The notes beneath the pieces are model-generated. The model did no database searches. It was not told the origin of the DNA and saw only the letters and a list, made by a program, of their open reading frames with translations. Positions 8,666 through 16,853 of a DNA stretch of 64,000 nucleotides are shown here, piece by piece. The first letter of the stretch is position 1. Each line of letters starts with the position of its first letter. Source of the stretch: Couchioplanes caeruleus (lineage in GTDB: Bacteria > Actinomycetota > Actinomycetes > Mycobacteriales > Micromonosporaceae); contig NZ_CP092183.1 in the NCBI RefSeq assembly GCF_023499255.1, forward strand, positions 813,501-877,500, written 5' to 3'. Made by a program: the position numbers and the translations under genes.

Positions 8666-10075
8666 GTGTTCGCGATACGCCTGGTGACCGAGCCGGAGCC
8701 GGGGACCTGCGTGCTCCCCGCGGACGATTCCGGCGTGCTCGCGGACGGTGACGACGAGACCGCCGAGCTGCACCGCACCGCCGGCGAACCGGGGCGGGCG
8801 GGCGCCGTGCAGGTGGTGCCGCGTCCGCTGCGTACCCCTGCCAAGATCGTGATTGTCGGCGTCGGGGCCGGCGACGAGGCCGGCTGGCGTGCCGCCGGGT
8901 CCGCCGCGGTCCGTGCCGTGCGGTCCGACGAGGCGCTGCACATGGTCCTGCCCGACGGTGTCGACGCGGCGGCCGTGCGAGGGTTCGCCGAAGGCGTCTG
9001 GTTCGCGGCCTACCGGTTCCGCGACGCCGTCGACGGCCCCCGGTCCGTCGAGGTCACGCTGCAGACCTCCACCCCTGACGCGTACGCCGCAAGCCTGGAG
9101 TCCGCCCGCGTGACCGCCGCGGCGACCTGGCTCGCCCGCGACCTGACCAACACGCCGTCCTCGGTGAAGAACCCGGCCTGGTTCGCCGCGCAGGTGGTGA
9201 CCGAGGCGGCGACACGCCCGGGACTCACCGTGACCGTGCGCGAGCCCGAGCAGCTGCGCGCCGAGGGCTTCGGTGGCCTGCTCGCCGTCGGCGGCGGCTC
9301 CGCGACCCCGCCCCGGCTGGTGGAGCTGGCCTGGCAGCCGGCGGACGCGACCCGGCACGTCGTCCTGGTCGGCAAGGGCATCACGTTCGACACCGGCGGC
9401 ATCTCGATCAAGTCCCGCGACGGCATGAAGCTCATGAAGAAGGACATGGGCGGCGCGGCGGCCGTCGTCGCCGCCACGCTGGCCGCGGCGGACCTGCACC
9501 TTCCCGTACGCATCACCGCGCTCGCGCCGCTGGCGGAGAACGCGGTCAGCGGCTCGGCGTACCGGCCGGGCGACGTGATCACCCAGTGGGACGGCAGCAC
9601 GACGGAGACCACCAACTCCGACGCGGAGGGCCGGCTCGTGCTCGCCGACGCCCTCGGGTACGCCGTCGCCCGCCTGGACCCGGACGTGGTGCTGGACGTG
9701 GCCACGCTGACCGGCGCCAACTCGGTAGCCCTGGGCAAGGGCACCGCCGCCCTCTACAGCTACGACGACGCCCTCGCCGAGGCCCTCGAATCGGCCGGGC
9801 GGGCCGCCGGTGAGCGGATGTGGCGGCTGCCGCTGCCCGACGACTACGTCGAATACCTGCACAGCGACATCGCCGACCGGCACAGCTCACCCACGCGGGG
9901 CGCGGGTTCCGTGGTCGCCGCCCTGTTCCTGAGCGAATTTCTGGGCGACAAGGCCGGCAGCTGGGCGCACATCGACATGTCGGCGCCCAGCTGGGCCGAG
10001 ACCCACGAGGGCGACCTGACCAAGGGCGCCACGGGCTGGGGCGTGCGTACCCTCCTGCGCTACCTCACCGCTTGA
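8666..10075 (+). CDS. pepA: Leucyl aminopeptidase (M17)
   Basis: 469 aa from the GTG at 8666. A two-metal cytosolic exopeptidase that releases N-terminal residues. Metal ligands and active-site elements are visible: VLVGKGITFDTGGISIKS (Lys and Asp), the MKKDMGGAA Lys/Asp, and TTNSDAEGRLVLADAL, where the usual NTDAEGR has Ser for Thr. The N-terminal macro-like domain is less conserved. The GTG has AAGGG 9 nt upstream; an ATG at 8639 is possible but sits only 6 nt past the terminator stem. It converges with, and overlaps by 11 bp, the O-methyltransferase gene. Confidence 0.93.
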   Translation: MFAIRLVTEPEPGTCVLPADDSGVLADGDDETAELHRTAGEPGRAGAVQVVPRPLRTPAKIVIVGVGAGDEAGWRAAGSAAVRAVRSDEALHMVLPDGVDAAAVRGFAEGVWFAAYRFRDAVDGPRSVEVTLQTSTPDAYAASLESARVTAAATWLARDLTNTPSSVKNPAWFAAQVVTEAATRPGLTVTVREPEQLRAEGFGGLLAVGGGSATPPRLVELAWQPADATRHVVLVGKGITFDTGGISIKSRDGMKLMKKDMGGAAAVVAATLAAADLHLPVRITALAPLAENAVSGSAYRPGDVITQWDGSTTETTNSDAEGRLVLADALGYAVARLDPDVVLDVATLTGANSVALGKGTAALYSYDDALAEALESAGRAAGERMWRLPLPDDYVEYLHSDIADRHSSPTRGAGSVVAALFLSEFLGDKAGSWAHIDMSAPSWAETHEGDLTKGATGWGVRTLLRYLTA

Positions 10076-10673
10076 CGGCCGCCAGGATGCCGGCGCCGGC
10101 CGGGATCAGGGCCGGGATCCACTCCTCGGACTCGCGGACCGCCTTCACCGTCTCCCGGATCGTGATCGTGTCCACGTCCCGGGCCGCGGGGTCGCTGATC
10201 CGGCCGCCGGCCAGCGCGCCGTTCACCACCAGGACGCCGCCCGGGCGCAGCAGCCGCAGCGCCGCCTCGGCACACGCGCCGAACTCGGTGGCGTCCGCGT
10301 CGACGAAGACCAGGTCGTAGACGCCGTCCGCGAGCCGGGGGAGGACGTCGAGCGCCCGGCCGGTGATGATGCGCGTACGGGACGCGGCGAAGCCCGCCTC
10401 GGCGAAGATGCGCCGGGCGATGCGCTGGTGCTCGTTCTCGACGTCGATCGTGGTGAGCACCCCGTCGGGCCGCATGCCGCGCAGCAGCCAGACGCCGCTG
10501 ACCCCCGTACCCGTGCCGATCTCGACGACAGACTTGGCGCTGCCCGCGGCGGCCAGCAGGCTGAGCACGGACCCCGCGCCCGGTGTCACGCAGGAGAGCC
10601 CCACCTCACGGGCGAGGCTGCGGGCGGTCTGCAGCACGACGTCCTCGGCGGCGTACGCCTCCGCGAACTGCAT
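10065..10673 (-). CDS. O-methyltransferase (Rv1220c-like)
   Basis: 202 aa from the ATG at 10673. Class I SAM methyltransferase: VVEIGTGTGVSGVWLL (SAM-binding motif I), LTTIDVENEH (motif II acidic residue) and YDLVFVDADATE (motif IV, metal-binding type). It matches the layout of mycobacterial Rv1220c, whose gene also borders sigE-rseA-htrA-tatB. The start is uncertain: a strong GGAGG (10726-10730) is not followed by ATG/GTG/TTG but by an in-frame ATC at 10718, which would add 15 residues. The substrate is unknown. Confidence 0.85.
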   Translation of the reverse strand: MQFAEAYAAEDVVLQTARSLAREVGLSCVTPGAGSVLSLLAAAGSAKSVVEIGTGTGVSGVWLLRGMRPDGVLTTIDVENEHQRIARRIFAEAGFAASRTRIITGRALDVLPRLADGVYDLVFVDADATEFGACAEAALRLLRPGGVLVVNGALAGGRISDPAARDVDTITIRETVKAVRESEEWIPALIPAGAGILAAVKR

Positions 10674-10931
10674 GGACTGCGCGCTGGGGGTGCCGAGCTG
10701 GCGGGCTGCGGTGACGATGACGAACCTCCGTGTGGGATGCGCGGGAGACAACCGGTGCACATCGGGTATGAGCGTAGAGCGATGCACTCCCTTCGCGCAC
10801 CGGGACTTCGGCGGCGGAAAGCGGCGATGAGACGCTCGGGGGACCGCACAGAGCGGATGACCGCCACCGATCCGTGTCATCCTGGAAGCGGAAGCCCTCG
10901 GGCTTCGAGGACGACGAGTGGAGGCACCCAC

Positions 10932-12194
10932 GTGACCGACGGCTGGAACTGGCGCCGGCCCCAGCCGCCACCCGCGGCGCCTCCGGCGGCGGGTGGCTCG
11001 CCCTGGTGGTCCGACGCGCTGGCCGACCCGTGGCGCGACCCGTACGCGCCGTCCGCCGTTGTCGTGCCCAGCGCACCGGTCAGCACCGGGCCGGCGCCCG
11101 AGCCGGTCGCCGACCCCGACGCGCCCCGGCGCTCGCTCACCCCGGTCCTGATGATCTGCCTGCTCACGGCCCTGCTGGCGGGCGGCCTGGGCGGCACCCT
11201 CGGGTACGTGTTCGCGACCCGCAGCGGCGTCGGCGGCGGCACCCAGCTGGGCGGCACGCCGCTGGCGGCGCCGAGCGCGGCCCAGCGCGCGCCCGAGTCG
11301 TTCGGCGGGGTCGCCAAGCAGGTGCTGCCCAGCGTGGTCACCGTCCGGGTCACGGGCGCCATCGGTTCCGGCTTCGTGGCGTCCACGGACGGCTACGTGA
11401 TCACCAACGACCACGTCGTCGAGGGCGCGGGCAAGACGATGGCGGTGTCCTTCAGCGACGGCTCCACGGCGCCCGCGACCCTGGTGGGGCGCGACCCCGA
11501 GTCCGACATCGCAGTGATCAAGGTCTCCAAGAGCAATCTGCCCGCGGTCCAGTTCGGCGACTCGGACTCGATCGCGGTCGGTGACCCCGTGCTTGCGTTC
11601 GGCTCACCGCTGGCGCTGGTCAACACGGTCACCCAGGGCATCGTCAGCGCGCTCGACCGGACGATCCAGGCCGGCGACCCGGGCGGCACGACCCGCTACT
11701 ACGCGGCCATCCAGACCGACGCCGCGGTCAACCAGGGCAACTCCGGCGGCCCGCTGGTCGACGCGGCCGGCCGCGTGGTCGGCGTCAACTCGGTGATCCG
11801 CTCGGTCGGCGGCAGCGAGGAGGCGGCCGGCAACATCGGCCTGGCCTTCGCCATCCCGATCAACCAGGCCCGGCGCATCGCCGAGGACATCATCGACACC
11901 GGCAAGGCCCGGCGTACGGTGATCGGCGCGGAGGTCTCCGCCGGCGGCACCACGGGTTCCAGCGGTTCCACCGGGGCGCGGCTGCGCGCGGTCCAGCCGG
12001 CCGGCCCGGCGGCGGCCGCAGGCTTGAAATCCGGCGACGTGGTCACGAAGATCGACGGGCACGTGCTCGAGGACGGCACCGACCTGATCGCGCTGGTCCG
12101 CAAGTACGCGCCGGGCGCCACCGTCTCGGTGGAGTACCGCCGGGGCACCAGCACACAGACGGCGTCAGTAACCTTGGCAGCCGACGCGAAGTGA
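10932..12194 (+). CDS. htrA: HtrA/DegP-like membrane-anchored serine protease with PDZ domain
   Basis: 420 aa. A cytosolic Pro/Trp-rich N-terminus (1-68) and one membrane helix (about 70-95) precede an S1C protease domain with triad His161 (ITNDHVV), Asp192 (ESDIAVI) and Ser271 (GNSGGPL). A C-terminal PDZ domain (about 330-415) contains PAAAAGLKSGDVVTKIDG. It acts outside the membrane in envelope protein quality control. The GTG at 10932 has GGAGG 7 nt upstream. It is followed by tatB, as in mycobacteria, but the sigE and anti-sigma genes that normally precede it are missing. Confidence 0.92.
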   Translation: MTDGWNWRRPQPPPAAPPAAGGSPWWSDALADPWRDPYAPSAVVVPSAPVSTGPAPEPVADPDAPRRSLTPVLMICLLTALLAGGLGGTLGYVFATRSGVGGGTQLGGTPLAAPSAAQRAPESFGGVAKQVLPSVVTVRVTGAIGSGFVASTDGYVITNDHVVEGAGKTMAVSFSDGSTAPATLVGRDPESDIAVIKVSKSNLPAVQFGDSDSIAVGDPVLAFGSPLALVNTVTQGIVSALDRTIQAGDPGGTTRYYAAIQTDAAVNQGNSGGPLVDAAGRVVGVNSVIRSVGGSEEAAGNIGLAFAIPINQARRIAEDIIDTGKARRTVIGAEVSAGGTTGSSGSTGARLRAVQPAGPAAAAGLKSGDVVTKIDGHVLEDGTDLIALVRKYAPGATVSVEYRRGTSTQTASVTLAADAK

Positions 12195-12222
12195 GAGGCC
12201 CTCACGGGCAGGGGAGGCCGCC

Positions 12223-12633
12223 ATGTTCGAGAACCTGAACTGGTGGGAGATCGCCGCGCTGCTGATGCTGGCGCTGCTCATCTTCGGCGAGCGGCTGCCC
12301 AAGGTCATCGGCGACGGGCTGCGCATGCTCCGCGGCCTGCGCGCGATGGCCCAGAACGCGACGAGCGACCTGAGCCGCGAGCTGGGCACGGACATCCAGC
12401 TCCAGGACCTGCACCCCAAGGCTTTCATCCGCAAGCACCTGCTGAGCGAGGAGGACGAGGCGGCGATCCGCAAGCCGCTCCAGGGCCTCTTCGAGGACGT
12501 CAAATCCGACCTCAACGGCGTCAAGTCCGACCTCAACGACGTAGCCGCCGCTGCCGACCTCAAGTCCCCTGCCCAGGCCCCGGCGCCGGCCGCCAAGCCG
12601 GCCATCTCGTCGTTCGACATCGACGCCACCTGA
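12223..12633 (+). CDS. tatB: Sec-independent protein translocase subunit TatB
   Basis: 136 aa. One N-terminal membrane helix (about residues 5-21) ends in FGERLPKVIGDGLR, the TatA/B hinge with the conserved Gly and an amphipathic helix. A long charged, coiled tail ends in an Ala/Pro stretch. TatB with TatC recognises twin-arginine signal peptides. It has its own SD (GGGGAGG 12211-12217), 28 bp after htrA, with no tatA/tatC nearby (the usual actinobacterial arrangement). Length and tail favour TatB over TatA. Confidence 0.9.
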   Translation: MFENLNWWEIAALLMLALLIFGERLPKVIGDGLRMLRGLRAMAQNATSDLSRELGTDIQLQDLHPKAFIRKHLLSEEDEAAIRKPLQGLFEDVKSDLNGVKSDLNDVAAAADLKSPAQAPAPAAKPAISSFDIDAT

Positions 12634-12640
12634 GCGAGGG

Positions 12641-12714
12641 GCTTTTGGGGCGGGATTGGCCCACTCCGGGCGGTCAGGCTTGATCCCTGCGTGGCCCACT
12701 CCCGCCCCAAAAGC
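12641..12714. repeat. Long hairpin element 1 (conserved 26-nt loop)
   Basis: Arms 12641-12655 and 12700-12714 are perfect 15-bp complements, and pairing continues inward to 12664/12691 with two mismatches. The loop, 12665-12690, is the exact reverse complement of the loop of the second hairpin at 12855-12932. The stem base is T-rich on the left and A-rich on the right, the reverse of an intrinsic terminator. Confidence 0.85.
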
Positions 12715-12750
12715 AACGCTCGTGCAGCGGCGCCATCCACTGCCACGCAC

Positions 12751-12780
12751 GCCTGCGCCTGCGCCTGCGCCTGCGCCTGT
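12751..12780. repeat. GCCTGC hexamer repeat
   Basis: Five tandem copies of GCCTGC (last one GCCTGT) lie in the spacer between the two hairpin elements. Confidence 0.85.
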
Positions 12781-12854
12781 GTCACGGCACTTCTAGGTGC
12801 CACGCGCGCTCTGAAGCCGTAAACCCGCAGGTCAATCTCTCACCGGACCACGAC

Positions 12855-12932
12855 GGCGTTTTTGGCGGGGATCGCCTCACGCAGGGATCAAGCCTGACCG
12901 CCCGGAGTGAGGCGATCCCCGCCAAAAACGCC
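12855..12932. repeat. Long hairpin element 2 (same loop, inverted)
   Basis: A perfect 26-bp stem (12855-12880 with 12907-12932) surrounds a 26-nt loop (12881-12906) identical, in inverted orientation, to that of element 1. The stem sequence differs from element 1 but stays fully paired. It lies just past the 3' end of mrp. Confidence 0.88.
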
Positions 12933-12944
12933 CCCACAGAGCAA

Positions 12945-14093
12945 TCAACGCCGAGCGTTGACCATCAACCCCAGGGGCTTGCCGACCAGGGACTCCCGGC
13001 GAACAGCCAGGCGGTCGGCGACAGCGGAGAGAGCTGCCGCGGCCGGAGCGGAAGGGTCGGCCAGGACGATCGGGGTGCCCGCGTCGCCGGCTTCGCGTAC
13101 GCGGGTGTCGAGGGGGATCTGGCCCAGCAGCGGGACCGAGGCGCCGACGGTCTTGGTGAGCGAGTCGGCGACCGTCTGGCCACCGCCCGCGCCGAAGACC
13201 TCCATGCGGGTGCCGTCCGGGAGCTCGAGCCAGGACATGTTCTCGACGACGCCGATGAGGCGCTGGTGGGTCTGCATGGCGATCGCGCCGGCCCGTTCGG
13301 CCACCTCGGCGGCCGCCGTCTGCGGGGTGGTGACGACCAGGATCTCGGCGTTCGGCAGAAGCTGGGCCAGGGAGATCGCCACGTCGCCGGTGCCCGGGGG
13401 CAGGTCCAGCAGCAGCACGTCCAGGTCGCCCCAGAAGACGTCGGCGAGGAACTGCTGCAGCGCGCGGTGCAGCATGGGGCCCCGCCAGACGACGGCTGCG
13501 TTGCCCGCGGTGAACATGCCGATCGAGATGACCTTCACGCCGTGCGACTGCGGCGGCATGATCATGTCTTCGACGCGGGTGGGCCGGCCGTCGACGCCGA
13601 GCATGCGGGGCACCGAGTGGCCGTAGATGTCCGCGTCGATCACGCCGACCGACAGGCCGCGCTGGGCGAGGGCCGCGGCCAGGTTCACCGTGACGCTGGA
13701 CTTGCCGACGCCGCCCTTGCCGCTGGCCACCGCGTACACCCGGGTCTTGGAGCCGGGCTGCGCGAACGGGATGACCGGCTCGGCGCTCTGGCCGCCGCCG
13801 CGCAGCGTGGCCTGCAGGGCCTTGCGCTGCTCCTCGCTCATCACGCCGAAGTCGATGTCCACCGTGTCGATGCCGGGGATCTTCGTCACCGCGGCGGTGA
13901 TGTCGGTGGTCAGCTTGTCCCGCAGCGGACAGCCGGCGACCGTCAGCAGAAGTTCGACGGTGACCTTGCTGCCGGCGACGGTGAAACCCTTGACCATGCC
14001 GAGCTCGGTGATCGGGCGGCGGATCTCGGGGTCGTCGACCGTGGCGAGGGCCGCCTGGACGGCTTCCTCGATGGTGGGCGCGGGTGCTGACAT
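12945..14093 (-). CDS. mrp: Mrp/NBP35-family iron-sulfur cluster carrier ATPase
   Basis: 382 aa. An N-terminal MIP18 (DUF59) domain (about 5-85, with TELGMVKGF and the AGCPLRD cysteine) is followed by the deviant Walker A SGKGGVGKSSVTVNLA (about 123-138), the switch region DADIYGHS, and DLPPGTGD (Walker B). The family loads Fe-S clusters onto client apoproteins. The position next to tatB and the DUF1003/MgtE-like pair is the same as in mycobacteria. It starts at ATG 14093 and is convergent with tatB. Confidence 0.93.
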   Translation of the reverse strand: MSAPAPTIEEAVQAALATVDDPEIRRPITELGMVKGFTVAGSKVTVELLLTVAGCPLRDKLTTDITAAVTKIPGIDTVDIDFGVMSEEQRKALQATLRGGGQSAEPVIPFAQPGSKTRVYAVASGKGGVGKSSVTVNLAAALAQRGLSVGVIDADIYGHSVPRMLGVDGRPTRVEDMIMPPQSHGVKVISIGMFTAGNAAVVWRGPMLHRALQQFLADVFWGDLDVLLLDLPPGTGDVAISLAQLLPNAEILVVTTPQTAAAEVAERAGAIAMQTHQRLIGVVENMSWLELPDGTRMEVFGAGGGQTVADSLTKTVGASVPLLGQIPLDTRVREAGDAGTPIVLADPSAPAAAALSAVADRLAVRRESLVGKPLGLMVNARR

Positions 14094-14114
14094 GTCGACA
14101 AGCTTACGTCTGTG

Positions 14115-14648
14115 TCAGGAGTGCTCTTCTTCCCACTCCTTGCGTTCCCGCTTCTGCCGCCGGTGTGCCGCCTCGTCCAGTTCGTCGGCCAGCCGGCTCA
14201 GTTCCGAGCGCAGGAAGTCGCGGGTCGCGACCTCGCCGAGAGCGATGCGCAGGGCGGCGATCTCACGGGCCAGATACTCCGTGTCCGCCTTCTGCATGGC
14301 CGCCCGCCGGCGGTCCTCCTCCATGGCGAGGCGGTCGCGGTCGGCCTGCCGGTTCTGTGCGAGCAGGATCAGCGGAGCGGCGTACGAGGCCTGCAGAGAC
14401 AGGATCAACGTCAGGAACGTGAACGTGTACGGGTCGAAGCGCAGGCCGGCGGGCGCCAGGGTGTTCCACGCGAACCACGCCGCGATGACCACGGTCATGT
14501 AGACGATGAACTTCGCCGTACCCATGTAGCGGGCGATGTTCTCCGACCACTGGCCGAACGCCTCCGGGTCGAAGCGGGGCAGCCGGACGCGCCCGGGCTC
14601 GACGGGCTGGTCGAGCCGCTCGACCCGCTTGCTGCGCAGGTCGGTCAT
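14115..14648 (-). CDS. DUF1003 membrane protein
   Basis: 177 aa. Two membrane helices (about residues 45-65 and 75-97) with the DUF1003 core FVYMTVVIAAWFAWN-like and DPYTFTFLTLILSLQASYAAPLIL blocks, then a long charged coiled-coil tail (REIAALR...LADELDEAAHRRQKRERKEW). Function is not established. Its start overlaps the upstream MgtE-like gene by ATGA, and the pair is conserved in actinobacteria, so a shared role in Mg2+ handling or sensing is plausible but inferred. Confidence 0.88.
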   Translation of the reverse strand: MTDLRSKRVERLDQPVEPGRVRLPRFDPEAFGQWSENIARYMGTAKFIVYMTVVIAAWFAWNTLAPAGLRFDPYTFTFLTLILSLQASYAAPLILLAQNRQADRDRLAMEEDRRRAAMQKADTEYLAREIAALRIALGEVATRDFLRSELSRLADELDEAAHRRQKRERKEWEEEHS

Positions 14649-15940
14649 CGCTCGACTCCGGGCAGGAGGCCGGCGGGCTCGACGTCCTGGACGTCGCGGT
14701 CACGCCAGTCGCGGGGCAGGGCGTGGTCGAGGACGTCGTCGACCGTGACCGCCCCGACCAGCCGGTACGAGCTGTCCACCACCGGCATCGCCACCATGTC
14801 GTACGTCGCCATCCGGCGGGTGATCTCTGTGAGGTTCGTCTCGGGTTGCAGCGGGTGGATGTCGGTCTCGATGAGGCCGCCCAGGATCGCCGACGGTGGT
14901 TCGCGCAGGAGCCGCTGGAAGTGCACCATGCCGAGGTACTTGCCGCTGGGCGTCGCGGACGGCGCCCGCGCCACGAACACCTGCGCGGCCACGACCGGGG
15001 AGAGCTCGGGTTCCCGGATGCGGGCCAGGGCCTCGGCGACCGTGGCGTCCGGGGTCAGGATCACCGGCTCGGAGGTCATCACCGAACCGGCCGTGCCCGG
15101 CGTGTAGCTCATCAGCTGCCGGACCGGGGCGGCCTCCTCGGGCTCCATCAGGTCGAGCAGGATCGTCTGCTCCGCCTTGGGCAGCTCGGCGAGGAGGTCG
15201 GCGGCGTCGTCCGGGTCCATCCGCTCGAGCACGTCCGCGGCCCGTTCCCGGTCCAGCCGGACGAGGATCTCCACCTGGTCGTGCTCGGGCAGCTCCTCGA
15301 GCACGTCGGCGAGCGTACGGTCGCTCAGCGCCGCCGCCACCTCGTTACGGCGCGCGTCGGACAGGTCCTGCAGGGCGTTCGCCATGTCGGCGGGCCGCAT
15401 CTGCTCCAGCAGTGCCACCAGGTTGGCGCTGCCCTGGGTGTCGGTGGGCCCGACCAGCCCGCTGACCCGGTCGTACTCGACCTGGTACGTGTGCCCGCGC
15501 CGGGCGAGGCGGCCGGTGTGCTCCCGGACGGCGACCCGGGTGATCAGCCACTCGTTGTTCCGGTTGAGCTCCATGCCCAGGTCGACGACCGTGCCGGCCT
15601 GCCCGGGCCCGCTGCGGTCCTCGGGCTCGATGGTGACCCGGCGGTCCAGCAGGTCCTCCAGCACGAGCAGCTCGTTGGGGCGCTTCTCGAACCGGCGCAG
15701 GTTCAGCGTGCCGGTGCTGAGCACGACCGCCTCGGCGTCCATCGAGGTGACCCGCCCGATCGGCAGGAAGATGCGTCGCCGCAGCGCCATCTCGGCCACC
15801 AGCCCCACGACCTGCGGCGGCCGGTTCGTCGTCCGCAGCCGCACGACCGCGTCGCGCACCCGCCCGACACGGTCGCCGTTGGGGTCGAACACCGGCAGAG
15901 CGGCGAGCCGCGCCAGATAAACCCTCGTCCCCATGGTCAC
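14645..15940 (-). CDS. MgtE-N/CBS-domain protein lacking the transporter domain
   Basis: 431 aa. An N-terminal PRC-barrel-like half (about 1-170) is followed by an MgtE intracellular N domain (superhelical repeats such as LEELPEHDQVEILVRLDRERAADVLERM..., about 180-285) and a CBS pair (GSVMTSEPVIL...VGAVTVDDVLD, about 290-415). There is no MgtE membrane domain, so it is a soluble Mg2+-sensing module rather than a channel. The start GTG at 15940 is set by TAGGCT 6 nt upstream. It forms an operon with DUF1003 by 4-nt overlap. Confidence 0.88.
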   Translation of the reverse strand: MTMGTRVYLARLAALPVFDPNGDRVGRVRDAVVRLRTTNRPPQVVGLVAEMALRRRIFLPIGRVTSMDAEAVVLSTGTLNLRRFEKRPNELLVLEDLLDRRVTIEPEDRSGPGQAGTVVDLGMELNRNNEWLITRVAVREHTGRLARRGHTYQVEYDRVSGLVGPTDTQGSANLVALLEQMRPADMANALQDLSDARRNEVAAALSDRTLADVLEELPEHDQVEILVRLDRERAADVLERMDPDDAADLLAELPKAEQTILLDLMEPEEAAPVRQLMSYTPGTAGSVMTSEPVILTPDATVAEALARIREPELSPVVAAQVFVARAPSATPSGKYLGMVHFQRLLREPPSAILGGLIETDIHPLQPETNLTEITRRMATYDMVAMPVVDSSYRLVGAVTVDDVLDHALPRDWRDRDVQDVEPAGLLPGVER

Positions 15941-15946
15941 GGCACC

Positions 15947-15968
15947 AGCCTAGGGCCTCCGATAGCGT
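15947..15968. promoter_or_regulatory. Back-to-back -10 boxes of two divergent leaderless genes
   Basis: TAGGCT on the minus strand (15952-15947) is 6 nt before the GTG at 15940. TAGCGT on the plus strand (15963-15968) is 6 nt before the ATG at 15975. The two promoters must share DNA. Confidence 0.55.
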
Positions 15969-15974
15969 CGGCTC

Positions 15975-16853
15975 ATGTCTACCGTGGCGTACGAGATCGT
16001 GGACGTGTTCACCGACCGCCCCTTCGCCGGCAACCCGCTCGCGGTGGTCTTCGGGGCGGAGGCCCTCGCCGGGGACCAGATGCAGGCGCTGGCCCGCGAG
16101 TTCAACCTCTCGGAGACGGTGTTCGTGCTGCCGCCGACCGACATCGAGGCCACCTACCGAGCGCGGATCTTCACCCCGGAGACGGAGCTGCCGTTCGCCG
16201 GTCACCCGAGCGTCGGCGCGGCGGTGACTTCGGTACGCCGGGGACTGGCGGCGTACGGCCGGCTCGTGCAGGAGTGCGGGGCGGGGCTGCTGCCCGTCGA
16301 GGTCACGGACGCGGGGTCGGCGACGCTGACCGGCGGTACGCCCACGCTCGGCGCCCCGCTGGAGCCGGCGGCCCTGCTGGAGCTGACCGGCCTCGCGGCG
16401 GACGACTACGCGGGCGGGTCGGCCACCCCGTCGACGGCCGGGTGCGGCTTGGAGTTCGCCTACCTGCCGGTGCAGCGGCGGGCCCTGGACCGCGCGCGGG
16501 CGGATGCGGCGCGAGCGGCGACGGCGGGCGTTTCCCAGGTCAGCGTGTTCGCGTGGGACGCCGACACGCGTACGGCCTGGGCGCGCGTGTTCTGCCCGGG
16601 TGTCTCGGTGCCGGAGGACCCGGCCACCGGCTCGGCGGCGCTGGGGCTGGGCGTGTGGCTGGTGGCGAACGGCTGGCTGCCCGGCGACGAGACCTCGGCG
16701 TACACGGTGCACCAGGGGCTGGAGATGCACCGGCCGTCGCTGCTCGAGTGCACCGTGACCGCGTCGGGCGGCGAGGCCACGTCGGCGACCGTGTCCGGCC
16801 ACGTGGTCCCGGTGGCGAGGGGCGAGATCTCCGTGCCGCCCTTCGTGGGATAG
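15975..16853 (+). CDS. PhzF-family isomerase/epimerase-like protein
   Basis: 292 aa. The diaminopimelate-epimerase-like two-lobed fold is indicated by YEIVDVFTDRPFAGNPLAVV at the start, the active-site LSETVFVLP (Glu about residue 48), PFAGHPSVGAA and the phosphate-loop-like EDPATGSAALGLG. PhzF proper isomerises DHHA in phenazine synthesis; isolated homologues like this one, with no phz genes around, have unknown substrates. It is divergent from the MgtE-like gene with only 34 bp between start codons. Confidence 0.88.
   Translation: MSTVAYEIVDVFTDRPFAGNPLAVVFGAEALAGDQMQALAREFNLSETVFVLPPTDIEATYRARIFTPETELPFAGHPSVGAAVTSVRRGLAAYGRLVQECGAGLLPVEVTDAGSATLTGGTPTLGAPLEPAALLELTGLAADDYAGGSATPSTAGCGLEFAYLPVQRRALDRARADAARAATAGVSQVSVFAWDADTRTAWARVFCPGVSVPEDPATGSAALGLGVWLVANGWLPGDETSAYTVHQGLEMHRPSLLECTVTASGGEATSATVSGHVVPVARGEISVPPFVG

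Noticed and set aside
10428..10931. Upstream extension of the HtrA reading frame
   Set aside because: It overlaps the O-methyltransferase gene antisense. The GTG at 10932 has a proper SD and the expected N-terminus.
12641..12932. The hairpin pair as ordinary intrinsic terminators of tatB and mrp
   Set aside because: On either strand the stems start with T-runs and end with A-runs, so no U-tract follows the hairpin. Unusually long loops with conserved sequence also argue against it.
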